Shown here in pieces: positions 1 to 7,695 of a stretch of 29,262 nt of DNA. The position numbers and the translations under genes are program-made. The notes under the pieces are model-generated. The model was not told where the DNA came from, did no database searches, and worked only from the letters and a program-made list of their open reading frames with translations. This DNA comes from an uncultured bacterium. GTDB lineage: Bacteria; Planctomycetota; Phycisphaerae; Phycisphaerales; UBA1924. Every line of letters begins with the position of its first letter. The stretch's first letter is position 1. The stretch is taken from the NCBI GenBank assembly GCA_938003595.1, contig CALKYH010000016.1, forward strand, positions 1 to 29,262. Reading direction: 5' to 3'.

Positions 1-273
1 TTCAACAAGAGCCTGGGCGACGACGGCTTCAACCCCGAGTACGACCTGAACCAGGACGGCGTCGTGAACTTCACCGACCTGAACAGCCTCGTCCAGAACC
101 TCGCCCCCGACGCCGCGGCCGGCTCACCCGCCGCCAGCGAGATCACCGGCCTGCTCGGCGCCTTCAACCGGCGCGAAGGCCAGGAGGGCTTCGACGCCCG
201 CTTCGACTACGACAACGACGGCGTGGTGTCCTTCATGGACCTCAACCACCTGCTCGACGAGCTGGCCGGCTGA
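1..273 (+). CDS. C-terminal part of a dockerin-like repeat protein (5' end outside window)
   Basis: An open frame runs from base 1 to a TGA at 271-273, so only the last 90 residues are visible. They hold two dockerin-type calcium loops of the pattern D-x-N-x-D-G-x-x-N/S-x-x-D: YDLNQDGVVNFTDL (about residues 15-28) and FDYDNDGVVSFMDL (about 69-82), each followed by a short helix. Such paired loops form a dockerin or EF-hand module, in planctomycetes usually at an end of large secreted proteins. Here the module is C-terminal, unlike the two proteins at 24625-28818 where it is N-terminal. The function of the missing part cannot be told. A strong terminator follows 30 bases after the stop. Confidence 0.8.
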   Translation, partial: FNKSLGDDGFNPEYDLNQDGVVNFTDLNSLVQNLAPDAAAGSPAASEITGLLGAFNRREGQEGFDARFDYDNDGVVSFMDLNHLLDELAG

Positions 274-303
274 ACCGCGCCTCGCCCCGCTGCGAACACA
301 CGA

Positions 304-333
304 AAAGAGCCCGGTCTTGCGACCGGGCTCTTT
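304..333. terminator. Bidirectional intrinsic terminator
   Basis: A perfect 13-bp inverted repeat (304-316 with 321-333, AAAGAGCCCGGTC pairing with its complement) encloses a 4-base loop TTGC. The stem itself ends in A/T runs on both sides, giving a T-run in either direction (CTTTGCATTT on +, CTCTTTTC on -). It sits between the convergent stops at 273 and 361, so it can serve both genes. Confidence 0.9.
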
Positions 334-360
334 GCATTTCCAGATGATCAGATCCGCCGC

Positions 361-1728
361 TTACGGGTTGCCTTCCGACGAGCCGCCAGCCGTCGTGAGC
401 TGATCGATGCGCGTCGGCTTGAAGATGGGCAGGCCCAGCACCACATTGCCCTCGGGCTCGCCCACCACGCCCACGATAAAGCCAAGCTTCATCGGCATGT
501 TGAGCTCGTCGTTGGGCAGGACATACGCCAGCGTGCGCCCGACGCCGCCCTCGACGCTCTGCACGCGGTACATCTGCGGCAGGTTCTCGCCGTTGTACAC
601 CGTGCTCGCGCCCAGGCGGCCCACGACCTTGTAGATCGGGTTCGCCTGCATCAGGCGCATCGACTGCGAGATCGAGTCGGAGCCGCGCGTCGCGAACGCC
701 TCGGCCTCCTTCAGCGCCAGCAGGTTCTGCTGCAGCTCCAGACGAGCGCCCAGCAGCTCCACGCGGCTCTCTGCGTAGCGGCGCCAGCCGGAATCCGCGG
801 CGGAGTCGCTCAGCGAAGAAATGAACCGCTGGTACTCCGCGATGAGCGGCTGGATCTCGGCGTCCTCGGTCGGCACGCGCTTGAGCGCCTCGAACGCGCT
901 GTTGAGCTGGGCCATCGTGGCCACGGCCCGCTGCGTCGGCGTCGACGCGGGCGCCTGCGTGGTCTCCACGACCTCGATCGCCGCTCCTTCGGGCGTGACC
1001 TCCTCGATCACCGCCACCTCTTCGTCGGCAGGGGCCTGCGTCGGGGCCGCGGCGGTCTCGGTCGGAGTCTGCGTGGGCGCGGTCGTCGGCTGCTCGGTCG
1101 GCGCCGGCTCGGGCTTGGCGGCGGTGGCGGGCGTCCCGCGGACCTGCGCGACCTCGGCCTCCGTCGCCGGGCGGACCGATCGCTCGCTCACGAACCCGCG
1201 CGCCTCGGCCGGGGCCGACACGCGGAACGCCACCAGCTCACCCGTCGAGTCCCGCACCTCGTCGATGAACCGCAGTTCCACGCCCGCCGCGAGTTCCTGG
1301 TCCAGCAGTGGGCGCCAGCTTTCGCTCAGGCCGCCCTTGGGGTTGTTCGCCAGCAGACGGCTGGGCTGGCGCAGGACCACGCCGTCGCCGGAGCGAGAGG
1401 CGTCGCTCACCCGCACCATGGCCGCGGCGCCCGTGGGGTAGGACACCCGAAGCCAGCCCTCCTCGGCGCCGTCCGTCACCAGGACCGTGCCCGAGGCCAC
1501 GGTCGCCACCGGGTACCACACGCTCCCGGCGCCGCAGCGGATGTTCACATCATCGCCGGTGACGACGACATAGTGCGGCTCGGTCGCCACCACCTCGGCC
1601 CGGGCCTCGAAGGAGGGGGCATGGAGGACGGCGACTGGGGCCAGAACGAGGAGGGTGCCACGGCAGGCGCCCGCAAGCGCAAGAACAGCGCGGGCGCGAC
1701 CGGATCGACGATGCGGCATGGTGTTCAT
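361..1728 (-). CDS. Exported protein with SH3-type domain
   Basis: The 455-residue protein has a basic start, a hydrophobic stretch (about 13-36) and an AxA site near residue 44, so it is probably exported. Residues about 52-108 resemble a bacterial SH3 (SH3b) domain: VTGDDVNIRCGAGSVWYPV, a GTVLVTDG turn, then GWLRVSYP. SH3b domains often bind peptidoglycan, but no catalytic domain is attached. A Pro/Thr/Gln-rich linker with PTQ-like repeats (about 200-265) separates it from a helical segment (about 268-365) and a C-terminal region I do not recognise. The ATG at 1728 is preferred over ATG 1719 because GAAGAG lies just upstream of it. It is divergent from the TolC-like gene. The function is unknown beyond probable cell-wall association. 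Confidence 0.75.
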   Translation of the reverse strand: MNTMPHRRSGRARAVLALAGACRGTLLVLAPVAVLHAPSFEARAEVVATEPHYVVVTGDDVNIRCGAGSVWYPVATVASGTVLVTDGAEEGWLRVSYPTGAAAMVRVSDASRSGDGVVLRQPSRLLANNPKGGLSESWRPLLDQELAAGVELRFIDEVRDSTGELVAFRVSAPAEARGFVSERSVRPATEAEVAQVRGTPATAAKPEPAPTEQPTTAPTQTPTETAAAPTQAPADEEVAVIEEVTPEGAAIEVVETTQAPASTPTQRAVATMAQLNSAFEALKRVPTEDAEIQPLIAEYQRFISSLSDSAADSGWRRYAESRVELLGARLELQQNLLALKEAEAFATRGSDSISQSMRLMQANPIYKVVGRLGASTVYNGENLPQMYRVQSVEGGVGRTLAYVLPNDELNMPMKLGFIVGVVGEPEGNVVLGLPIFKPTRIDQLTTAGGSSEGNP

Positions 1729-1781
1729 AGGAATCTCTTCATCGGCGCCGAGCGGCGGAGGAACGCAGCAAACGACGCATC

Positions 1782-1787
1782 AGCATA
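1782..1787 (-). promoter_or_regulatory. Possible -10 element for the SH3 protein gene
   Basis: On the minus strand 1787-1782 reads TATGCT, a good TAnnnT match, 53 nt upstream of the ATG at 1728. No convincing -35 is visible. It lies in the 160-bp divergent gap shared with the TolC-like gene. Confidence 0.3.
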
Positions 1788-1850
1788 CGGGGTCGGCCGG
1801 AATCGGGTGCGGGGGGACGCGCAGAAACCCGCACAGGGCCCCGACAGTCT

Positions 1851-1880
1851 TTGACCGGCTCCGACCCGGCCCCGTACGCT
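1851..1880 (+). promoter_or_regulatory. Sigma70-like promoter of the TolC-family gene
   Basis: TTGACC (1851-1856), an 18-nt spacer and TACGCT (1875-1880) match a housekeeping promoter. The -10 ends 8 nt before the GTG at 1889, so the start of transcription would fall at or within two bases of the start codon and the mRNA would be leaderless or nearly so. No Shine-Dalgarno sequence is present. Confidence 0.55.
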
Positions 1881-1888
1881 CTCGTCCT

Positions 1889-3694
1889 GTGAGCCCCGCC
1901 CACACCCACCGTCGCCACCCCGGGATCGCCCTCTCCGCCGCCGGATTCGTAGCCGCGCTCGCCGGGTGCTCCAGCCCGTTCGAGTCCGGCGAGCAGACCC
2001 AGGCCCTCCGCCAGTCGGCGCTCGAGACCGTGTCGCGGGAGGTCCGGTCAACCGATCAGTCCGGCGCCGACCTGGGCCCTCGCGAGACCACCCGTCCGCC
2101 CAGCCAGCTGAGCTTCCCTCCCGAGCGCATGGCCGAGCTCGACCGCATGGCCGGACCGGCCTCGTACCGGGGCGTCGCGCCCCCCGAGTCCCCCGACCTG
2201 CTCGGCGAGATCTCGCCCGAGGTCACGATCTCGCTGGAGGCATCGATCGCCGCCGCCGTCCGCAACAACCTCGATCTGCAGATCGCGCAGTTCTCCCCCG
2301 CGATCTCCAGCGCCCGCGTGGTGGCGGCCGAGGCCGCGTTCGACTGGGTGTTCTTCGGCGGCGTGGACTGGGGCAACCTCGACCAGCCGCGCGTTGTGCC
2401 GGCGATCAACGGCGTGCCCGTCGGCTCGGCCGTGAATCAGAATCAATCGGTCGGCTTCGACACCGGCGTGCGCCGCCGGCTGTCCTCGGGCGGCCTGTTC
2501 TCCGTGACGCAGGGCCTGCGCTACAGCGACAACACCACCCCGGGTCTGGACACTTTCCCCGACCCCGCCGACAGCGCGTACCTCGAACTCGGGCTCGAGC
2601 AGCCCCTGCTGCGCGGCTTCGGCAGCGACGTGAATCTCTCGCAGATCCGGCTGGCGCAGAACGCCGAGCGCGACGCCGTCGAGGCGCTGCGGGGCGAGCT
2701 GATCCGCGTCGTCACCGAGACGGAGAACGCCTACTGGCGGCTCTACCTGCAGCGCCAGACGCTGCTCATCCAGCAGCGCCTGCTCGATCGCGGCGTCGGC
2801 ACGCGCGATGTGCTGCAGGGCCGGCTCGATTTCGATGTCAAGCCCGCCGAGTATTCCGACGCCGTCGCCCGTGTCGAGAACCGGCGCGCCGCCGTGATCC
2901 GCGCTCAGAACCGCGTCCGCGCCGCCTCCGACGCCCTCAAGCAGCTCATCAACGACCCGGACCTGTCGGTCGCGTCCGAGGTCATGCTCGTCCCCAGCGA
3001 CGTGCCGATCGACGCGCCCATCGAGTACTCCTTCCTCGATCTGGTCGTCACCGCGCTCGAGCGCCGACCCGAGATCCAGCGCGCCATCCTCCGCATCGAC
3101 GACGCGTCCATCCGCCAGCAGGTCGCCGAGAACGGGCGCCTGCCCCTGCTCGACCTGTCGCTCCGCACTCGCTTCAACGGCCTCGACGGCGATGTCGGCG
3201 GCGCCTACGGCGACATCACCGACGCCTCCTTCGTCGACTACCTCGCCGGACTGCTCTTCGAGCAGCCCATCGGCAACCGCTACGCCGAGGCCGAGTTCCG
3301 CGCCCGGCGCCTCGAGCGCATGCGCGCCGTCGTCGACTACCGCGCCCAGGCCCAGCGCGGCGTGCTCGATGTCAAGACCGCCCTCCGCAATGTCGTCACC
3401 AACTACAAACTCATCGAGCAGACCCGCGCCGCGCGCCTCGCCTCCGCCGAGAACCTCCGCACGCTCCAGGTGGAGGAGGAGACCCTCCGCGGCCTGACCC
3501 CCGATTTCCTCGACCTCAAGCTCCGCCGCCAGGAGGCCCTCGCCGTCGCGGAATTCGAGGAGGTCGCGGCGCTGGTCGAGTACAGCAACTCCATCTCCGA
3601 TCTCCACCGCGCGACCGGCGGCGCGCTCGAGCGCAACCGCATCCAGTTCGTCGTGCCCGATCACCCCGAGGACCTCTCCTCCGATCGACGCTGA
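1889..3694 (+). CDS. TolC/OprM-family outer-membrane efflux lipoprotein
   Basis: The 601-residue product is an outer-membrane channel of the TolC (OEP) family, which normally works with an inner-membrane pump and an adaptor to expel substrates. GTG 1889 is chosen because it opens a lipoprotein signal (RRHPGIALSAAGFVAALAGC, lipobox LAGC, lipidated Cys27) and lies behind a clear promoter; the open frame runs further upstream but would overlap the divergent gene. TolC marks are the paired coiled-coil repeats (about 113-350 and 370-590), SARVVAAEAAFDW near 141-153 and EQPLLRGFG near 237-245, a family hallmark. Acylation is common in the OprM/NodT branch. No pump or adaptor gene lies beside it, so its partner is elsewhere and its substrate is unknown. 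Confidence 0.9.
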   Translation: MSPAHTHRRHPGIALSAAGFVAALAGCSSPFESGEQTQALRQSALETVSREVRSTDQSGADLGPRETTRPPSQLSFPPERMAELDRMAGPASYRGVAPPESPDLLGEISPEVTISLEASIAAAVRNNLDLQIAQFSPAISSARVVAAEAAFDWVFFGGVDWGNLDQPRVVPAINGVPVGSAVNQNQSVGFDTGVRRRLSSGGLFSVTQGLRYSDNTTPGLDTFPDPADSAYLELGLEQPLLRGFGSDVNLSQIRLAQNAERDAVEALRGELIRVVTETENAYWRLYLQRQTLLIQQRLLDRGVGTRDVLQGRLDFDVKPAEYSDAVARVENRRAAVIRAQNRVRAASDALKQLINDPDLSVASEVMLVPSDVPIDAPIEYSFLDLVVTALERRPEIQRAILRIDDASIRQQVAENGRLPLLDLSLRTRFNGLDGDVGGAYGDITDASFVDYLAGLLFEQPIGNRYAEAEFRARRLERMRAVVDYRAQAQRGVLDVKTALRNVVTNYKLIEQTRAARLASAENLRTLQVEEETLRGLTPDFLDLKLRRQEALAVAEFEEVAALVEYSNSISDLHRATGGALERNRIQFVVPDHPEDLSSDRR

Positions 3695-3706
3695 GGCGGC
3701 GCCGCC

Positions 3707-4714
3707 ATGCCCGCGAACGCAGAACAACCGGACGCGATCCTCGCCGCAGCGGCGCGCCTGCGCGACGGCGGCCTCGTGGCCTTCCCCACCGAGACCGTCT
3801 ACGGCCTGGGCGCCGACGCGCTCAACCCGGACGCCGTGTCGCGCGTCTTCAGCCTCAAGGGCCGCCCGGCGCAGAACCCGCTCATCGTGCATGTCGCCGA
3901 CAGCGCCATGGCCCGGCCCCTGGCCGCCCGCTGGCCCGACGCCGCGCGCCGCCTGGCCGACGCCTTCTGGCCCGGCCCGCTGACCATCGTCCTGCGCCGG
4001 GCGCCGGTCGTGCCGGCGATCGTCGCCGGCGGCGGCGAGACCGTCGCGCTCCGCTGCCCCGATCACCCGCTCGCGCTCGCGCTGCTGCGCGCCTGCGCCG
4101 GCCCTCTCGTCGGCCCCAGCGCGAACCCCAGCGGGCGCGTCAGCCCCACCACCGCCGCGCATGTTCGCGCCGCCTTCACAAGCGAGCAGGTCCTCGTGCT
4201 CGACGGCGGCCCCTGCCGCATCGGCATCGAGTCCACCGTCGTGTCCCTCGCCGGCGATTTCCCCAGAGTGCTGCGTCTCGGCGCCGTTTCGGCCGTGCAC
4301 ATCGGCGATGTGCTGGGCGTGCAGCCCCTCGTCGGCGCCGATGAGGGCGGCGCGCCCGGCGGCGCACTATCTTCCCCCGGCATGCTCCCCTCGCACTACG
4401 CGCCCTCGACGCCGCTCACGCTCTTCGACGCCAAGGCGCCGCCCCGTGAGCTCGAACGCAGCCCGCGCCCCATCGTCGTCATCACCCACCGCGAGGCCTT
4501 CGCGCTGCCCCGCGAGTGCAGAGGACCGCGCACGCTCGTCCGCATGCCCGCCGACGCCGAGCGGTACGGCGCCCGCCTCTACGCGGCGCTCCGCGAGGCC
4601 GACGAGGCCGGGTCCGAGATGATCCTCCTCGAAACCCCCGCCGACGCCGGCCCCCTTTGGGACGCCATCCGCGACCGCCTCTCACGCGCCGCGGCACGAG
4701 CCGAGAGCGACTAA
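3707..4714 (+). CDS. tsaC: Sua5/YrdC-type L-threonylcarbamoyladenylate synthase
   Basis: This enzyme makes threonylcarbamoyl-AMP from threonine, bicarbonate and ATP, the first step of t6A37 modification of ANN-decoding tRNAs in the cytoplasm. The YrdC domain spans residues about 8-200, with FPTETVYGLGADA (26-38), the substrate-binding KGRPAQNPLIVHV (51-63), SANPSGRVSPTT (138-149) and GIESTVVSL (173-181). Residues 222-236 (SSPGMLPSHYAPSTP) are the Sua5 linker, followed by a C-terminal Sua5 domain to 335, so it is the long Sua5 form and not the short TsaC form. The ATG lies 12 bases after the TolC-like stop, so the two may be cotranscribed. Its TAA overlaps the TAG of the convergent rpiA. Confidence 0.95.
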   Translation: MPANAEQPDAILAAAARLRDGGLVAFPTETVYGLGADALNPDAVSRVFSLKGRPAQNPLIVHVADSAMARPLAARWPDAARRLADAFWPGPLTIVLRRAPVVPAIVAGGGETVALRCPDHPLALALLRACAGPLVGPSANPSGRVSPTTAAHVRAAFTSEQVLVLDGGPCRIGIESTVVSLAGDFPRVLRLGAVSAVHIGDVLGVQPLVGADEGGAPGGALSSPGMLPSHYAPSTPLTLFDAKAPPRELERSPRPIVVITHREAFALPRECRGPRTLVRMPADAERYGARLYAALREADEAGSEMILLETPADAGPLWDAIRDRLSRAAARAESD

Positions 4715-5388
4715 CGCTCCAGCCGGCGCACCTGGCCCGCGCCGTCCTCGATCAGCACGACATCCGCCTCGCGCAGGAACAGGCCGTGCCCGATCACCCC
4801 GGGCACGCCGCCGAGCAGCGCGTCCACCGCCTCAAGATCCATCCCCGCCGGCAGCGCCGCGTCGATCACCGCGCCGCCGTTGTCCGTCCGGTACTCCGCG
4901 CCGTCCTCGCGCCGGCGCAGCGCCCCGCGCAGCCCCGCCCGCTCCAGCGCTGCGCGCACGCTCGCCAGCCCGAACGGCATGACCTCGATCGGCAGCGGCG
5001 CCTTCTCGCCGAGCCGGCGCACGACCTTGCTCTCGTCGATCAGGTACACCCGCCTCGCCGCGGCCCGGGCGATCATCTTCTCGCGCGTCATCGCCCCGCC
5101 CCGCCCCTTGATCATCCGCAGCGCCCCGTCCACCTCGTCCGCGCCGTCGAACAGGTAGTCCACCTGCTCGACCCCCGCGAACTCCACCACCGTCAGCCCC
5201 AGCGACCTCGCCAGCTCCGTCGTCGCGTCGCTCGTCGAGACGCAGGTCAGCGCGAGCGATTCCCGCTTCACCCGCTCCGCCAGCGCCCGCACCCCACGCG
5301 ACGCCGCGCGACCCGTCCCCAGGCCGACCATCATCCCGGCCCGCACCGGCGCCGCGGCGTCCATCGCAAGCTGATCGACTGCGCTCAT
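4711..5388 (-). CDS. rpiA: Ribose-5-phosphate isomerase A
   Basis: RpiA interconverts ribose 5-phosphate and ribulose 5-phosphate in the non-oxidative pentose phosphate pathway. The 225-residue protein has the family length (E. coli 219). Visible motifs are GLGTGRA (22-28; usually GTGST), STSDATTELA (51-60), the catalytic DGADEVDG (81-88), KGRGGAMTREK (95-105; KGGGGA in most relatives) and TDNGGAVID (168-176). ATG 5388 is chosen because it overlaps the upstream stop as ATGA (5385-5388), a usual sign of translational coupling to the RNA methyltransferase; the open frame extends upstream to 5676 but lies wholly over that gene. The 3' end overlaps the Sua5 stop within CTAA at 4711-4714. Confidence 0.95.
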   Translation of the reverse strand: MSAVDQLAMDAAAPVRAGMMVGLGTGRAASRGVRALAERVKRESLALTCVSTSDATTELARSLGLTVVEFAGVEQVDYLFDGADEVDGALRMIKGRGGAMTREKMIARAAARRVYLIDESKVVRRLGEKAPLPIEVMPFGLASVRAALERAGLRGALRRREDGAEYRTDNGGAVIDAALPAGMDLEAVDALLGGVPGVIGHGLFLREADVVLIEDGAGQVRRLER

Positions 5389-6233
5389 GGCCTCGATGCT
5401 AGCGGATCCCGCCCCTCCCCGATCCGCTGCAGCGCGATGGCGCACGCCGTCGCCACATTCAGCGAGTCCGCCCCCGCGTGCATCGGGATCCGCACCCGCG
5501 CATCGGCCGCCGCCAGCGCCGCCGCGCTCAGGCCGTCTCCCTCCGCGCCCACCAGCACAGCCACCCGGTCCCCCGCCCCGCGCGCGAACCGCCCGATCTC
5601 CTCGCTGCCCTCCCCCGGCGTCATCGCGGCGATCACGAACCCCAGCTCCCGCAGCCGCCGCAATTCGTCCGGCCACGCCCGCGCCCGCGCGAAGGGGATC
5701 CGCAGCGCGTGCCCCATCGAGGTCCGGATCGCCTTGCGGTACAGCGGGTCCGCGCAGCGCGGGCTCAGCACGACGCCGCCCGCCCCCAGCGCCGCCGCGC
5801 TCCGGAAGATCGACCCCACATTGTCCGTGTCCACCAGGTCCTCCAGCGCCACCACCATCGTGCGCTCACCCTCACCCGCGAGCGCTCGGCCCGCGGCCTC
5901 TTCCACCGTCAGGCTCTCGCCCACCAGCCCCGCCGCGACCACCCCGCGGTGAAACGCGAACCCCACCACCTCCTCCATCTGCTCCCTGGCCATCACGAAG
6001 ACCGGCGCGTCCCGCCCGCAGCGCTCCAGCGCCGGCGCCAGCGTCTCCAGCGACCGGGGCGTCGCCAGGACCGATTTCACCCCGAACCGGCACGAGGGCT
6101 CCAGCAGCCGCTCGACCACCAGCCGCCCCTCGGCGATGAACACGCCCCGCCGGCGCAGCAGATCGCCCTCCTTCAGGACGCGGTAGTCGTCCAGACGCGG
6201 GTCGCTCGGGCTGTCCACATGCTCGACGCGCAT
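5385..6233 (-). CDS. SpoU/TrmH-family RNA 2'-O-methyltransferase
   Basis: The protein probably 2'-O-methylates a ribose in tRNA or rRNA using S-adenosylmethionine. An N-terminal substrate-binding region (about 12-105, with FIAEGRLVVERLL at 32-44) is followed by the knotted SPOUT domain. All three SpoU motifs are present: NVGSIFRSAAALG (138-150, with the catalytic Arg144), LVGAEGDGLS (227-236) and IPMHAGADSLNVATACAIAL (249-268). The 282-residue length fits the TrmH/RlmB/TsnR group, but the target nucleotide cannot be told. Only 29 bp separate its ATG from the divergent lipoprotein start. GGAGG lies 2 nt before the ATG, unusually close. It is coupled to rpiA by an ATGA overlap. Confidence 0.92.
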   Translation of the reverse strand: MRVEHVDSPSDPRLDDYRVLKEGDLLRRRGVFIAEGRLVVERLLEPSCRFGVKSVLATPRSLETLAPALERCGRDAPVFVMAREQMEEVVGFAFHRGVVAAGLVGESLTVEEAAGRALAGEGERTMVVALEDLVDTDNVGSIFRSAAALGAGGVVLSPRCADPLYRKAIRTSMGHALRIPFARARAWPDELRRLRELGFVIAAMTPGEGSEEIGRFARGAGDRVAVLVGAEGDGLSAAALAAADARVRIPMHAGADSLNVATACAIALQRIGEGRDPLASRP

Positions 6234-6250
6234 CGGCCTCCGTTCCCCTC

Positions 6251-6256
6251 TAGCAT
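6251..6256 (+). promoter_or_regulatory. -10-like hexamer directly before the lipoprotein start
   Basis: TAGCAT ends 6 nt before the ATG at 6263, the spacing expected when transcription starts at the start codon itself. There is no Shine-Dalgarno sequence and no clear -35. Confidence 0.35.
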
Positions 6257-6262
6257 CCCATC

Positions 6263-6910
6263 ATGACGAACCGAGCCACCCTCCGCATGCTCGCCGCCTG
6301 CGCCGCCAGCGTCGCGATCCTCGCCGCCTGCGACCGCAAGGAGCCCGAGCCCACCGCCACCGCGCCCGCCGCAGCCCCCGCCGCGGCCACACCGCCCGCA
6401 CAGGCGCCCTCCGGCCCGACCACCGCCGGCGGCACGATCGACGCCAGCGCGCTGATCTTCTCCATGCCCGCCGGCTGGATGAGCAAGCCCCCCGGCACGA
6501 TGCGCCTCGCCGAACTCATCGCCCCGGCGCCCAAGGACTCCGGCGCCGAGCCCGCCGAGGTCGCGGTCTTCTCCTTCGGCCCGCAGGGCGCCGGCGACGC
6601 CGCGGCCAATGTCGCGCGCTGGGCCTCCCTCGTGCACGACGACGCCGGCAACCCGGCGCCGCACACCGAATCCACCGAGACCATCAGCGGCCTGACGATC
6701 ACGCTCGTCGAGTCGCGCGGAACCTACCAGTCCGGCTCGCCCGCCGGTCCCAAGACGCCCAAGCCCGGCTCCGCCCTCTTCGGCGCCATCATCGAGGGCG
6801 GCCCCGAGGGCCCGCTGTACATCCGCATGACCGGCCCCGCCGAAGTGATGGACGCCCACCGCGACCGCTGGCTCGAGATGATCCGCTCCGTGCGACCCGC
6901 GGCCCACTGA
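6263..6910 (+). CDS. Small lipoprotein of unknown function
   Basis: The 215-residue protein begins with a lipoprotein signal ending in the lipobox LAAC, with Cys23 as the acylated residue. The residue after it is Asp24, which in E. coli would favour retention in the inner membrane. An Ala/Pro/Thr-rich linker follows (about 28-57). The rest (about 60-215) is a single domain beginning with ALIFSMPAGWMSKPP, with alternating strands and a closing amphipathic helix. That layout recalls the Mog1/PsbP-like fold seen in many short secreted proteins with an early 'P-x-GW' motif; this is only a fold-level guess. The methyltransferase gene starts 14 bases downstream and is probably cotranscribed. Confidence 0.75.
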   Translation: MTNRATLRMLAACAASVAILAACDRKEPEPTATAPAAAPAAATPPAQAPSGPTTAGGTIDASALIFSMPAGWMSKPPGTMRLAELIAPAPKDSGAEPAEVAVFSFGPQGAGDAAANVARWASLVHDDAGNPAPHTESTETISGLTITLVESRGTYQSGSPAGPKTPKPGSALFGAIIEGGPEGPLYIRMTGPAEVMDAHRDRWLEMIRSVRPAAH

Positions 6911-6924
6911 CCGGCGTCCACACC

Positions 6925-7677
6925 ATGGACCGCTACGACCTCTACGAGCTCGCCGCCACCGACCCCGCGCGCACCATCCCATTCCTGCTCGCCGTCCACG
7001 GCGGCTCGCCGCGCACGCTCCGCGAGGACTTCTGCGGCAGCGGCGCCCTCGCCCGCGCCTGGGCCGCGAGCGATCCCTCCCGGACGAGCGTCGCCGTCGA
7101 CCGCGACCCCGAGGCCCTCGCCGCCCTCGACGCCCGCCTGTCCGACGACGCCCGCGCGCGCGTGACCCAGCGCCGCGACGATGTCCTCGCCTCGACCGAC
7201 GCGGCCGACCTCATCGCCGCGCTCAACTTCCCCATCGGCTACCACCACACCCGCGCAGACCTGCTCACCTACCTCCGCCACGCGCGCGCCTGCCTGTTGC
7301 CCCGCGGCGTCCTGGTCTTCGACACCTACCTCGGACGCGACGCCTTCACCCCCTCCGAGGTCGATCAGGACCTCCCCGGCGGCGTCACCTACACCTGGGA
7401 GCAGCGCGAGGCCGACCCGCTCACCGGGCGCGTGCTCAACGCCATGCACTTCTCCGTGAAGCGCGGCCCCGCCATCCGCGACGCTTTCACCTACGACTGG
7501 CGCCTGTGGTCCGTCCCCGAGCTCCGCGACGCGCTGCTCGAATCTGGCTTCGCCGCCGTGGAGGCCTACTCGCGCCTGGGCGACGCCATCGACGGCCAGG
7601 GCCGCCTGCTCGTCCGCCAGGCCGAGCCCGACGACCTCGAGGACAACGATGTCGTCTACATGGTCGCACGCCGGTAG
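6925..7677 (+). CDS. Class I SAM-dependent methyltransferase
   Basis: The 250-residue cytosolic protein has a Rossmann methyltransferase core. Motif I is a variant, LREDFCGSGALARAWA (32-47), where the acidic DFCGSG replaces the usual DxGxGxG. The acidic residue ending strand 2 is Asp59 (VAVDRDP). ALNFPIGYHHT (99-109) sits at the position of motif IV, and LPRGVLVFDTYLG (125-137) is the post-motif strand. The C-terminal half has a beta-rich lid (about 148-205), common in small-molecule methyltransferases. Nothing in the sequence or context tells the substrate. No ribosome binding site is visible before the ATG, in keeping with translation from an upstream gene. Confidence 0.88.
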   Translation: MDRYDLYELAATDPARTIPFLLAVHGGSPRTLREDFCGSGALARAWAASDPSRTSVAVDRDPEALAALDARLSDDARARVTQRRDDVLASTDAADLIAALNFPIGYHHTRADLLTYLRHARACLLPRGVLVFDTYLGRDAFTPSEVDQDLPGGVTYTWEQREADPLTGRVLNAMHFSVKRGPAIRDAFTYDWRLWSVPELRDALLESGFAAVEAYSRLGDAIDGQGRLLVRQAEPDDLEDNDVVYMVARR

Positions 7678-7695
7678 GCTGGTCCGCGACCGACC

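Noticed and set aside
200..245. Short tandem repetition in the first partial gene as a DNA repeat or CRISPR
   Set aside because: The similarity is at protein level (paired calcium loops) and the bases are not repeated at regular spacing.
1655..1888. Longer start for the TolC-like protein
   Set aside because: The extra 78 residues overlap the divergent SH3 gene, lack a ribosome site and would bury the lipoprotein signal that begins at GTG 1889.
2048..4300. 750-codon minus-strand frame opposite the TolC-like and Sua5 genes
   Set aside because: Low-complexity Gly/Ala/Asp/Glu composition and full overlap with two confidently identified genes.
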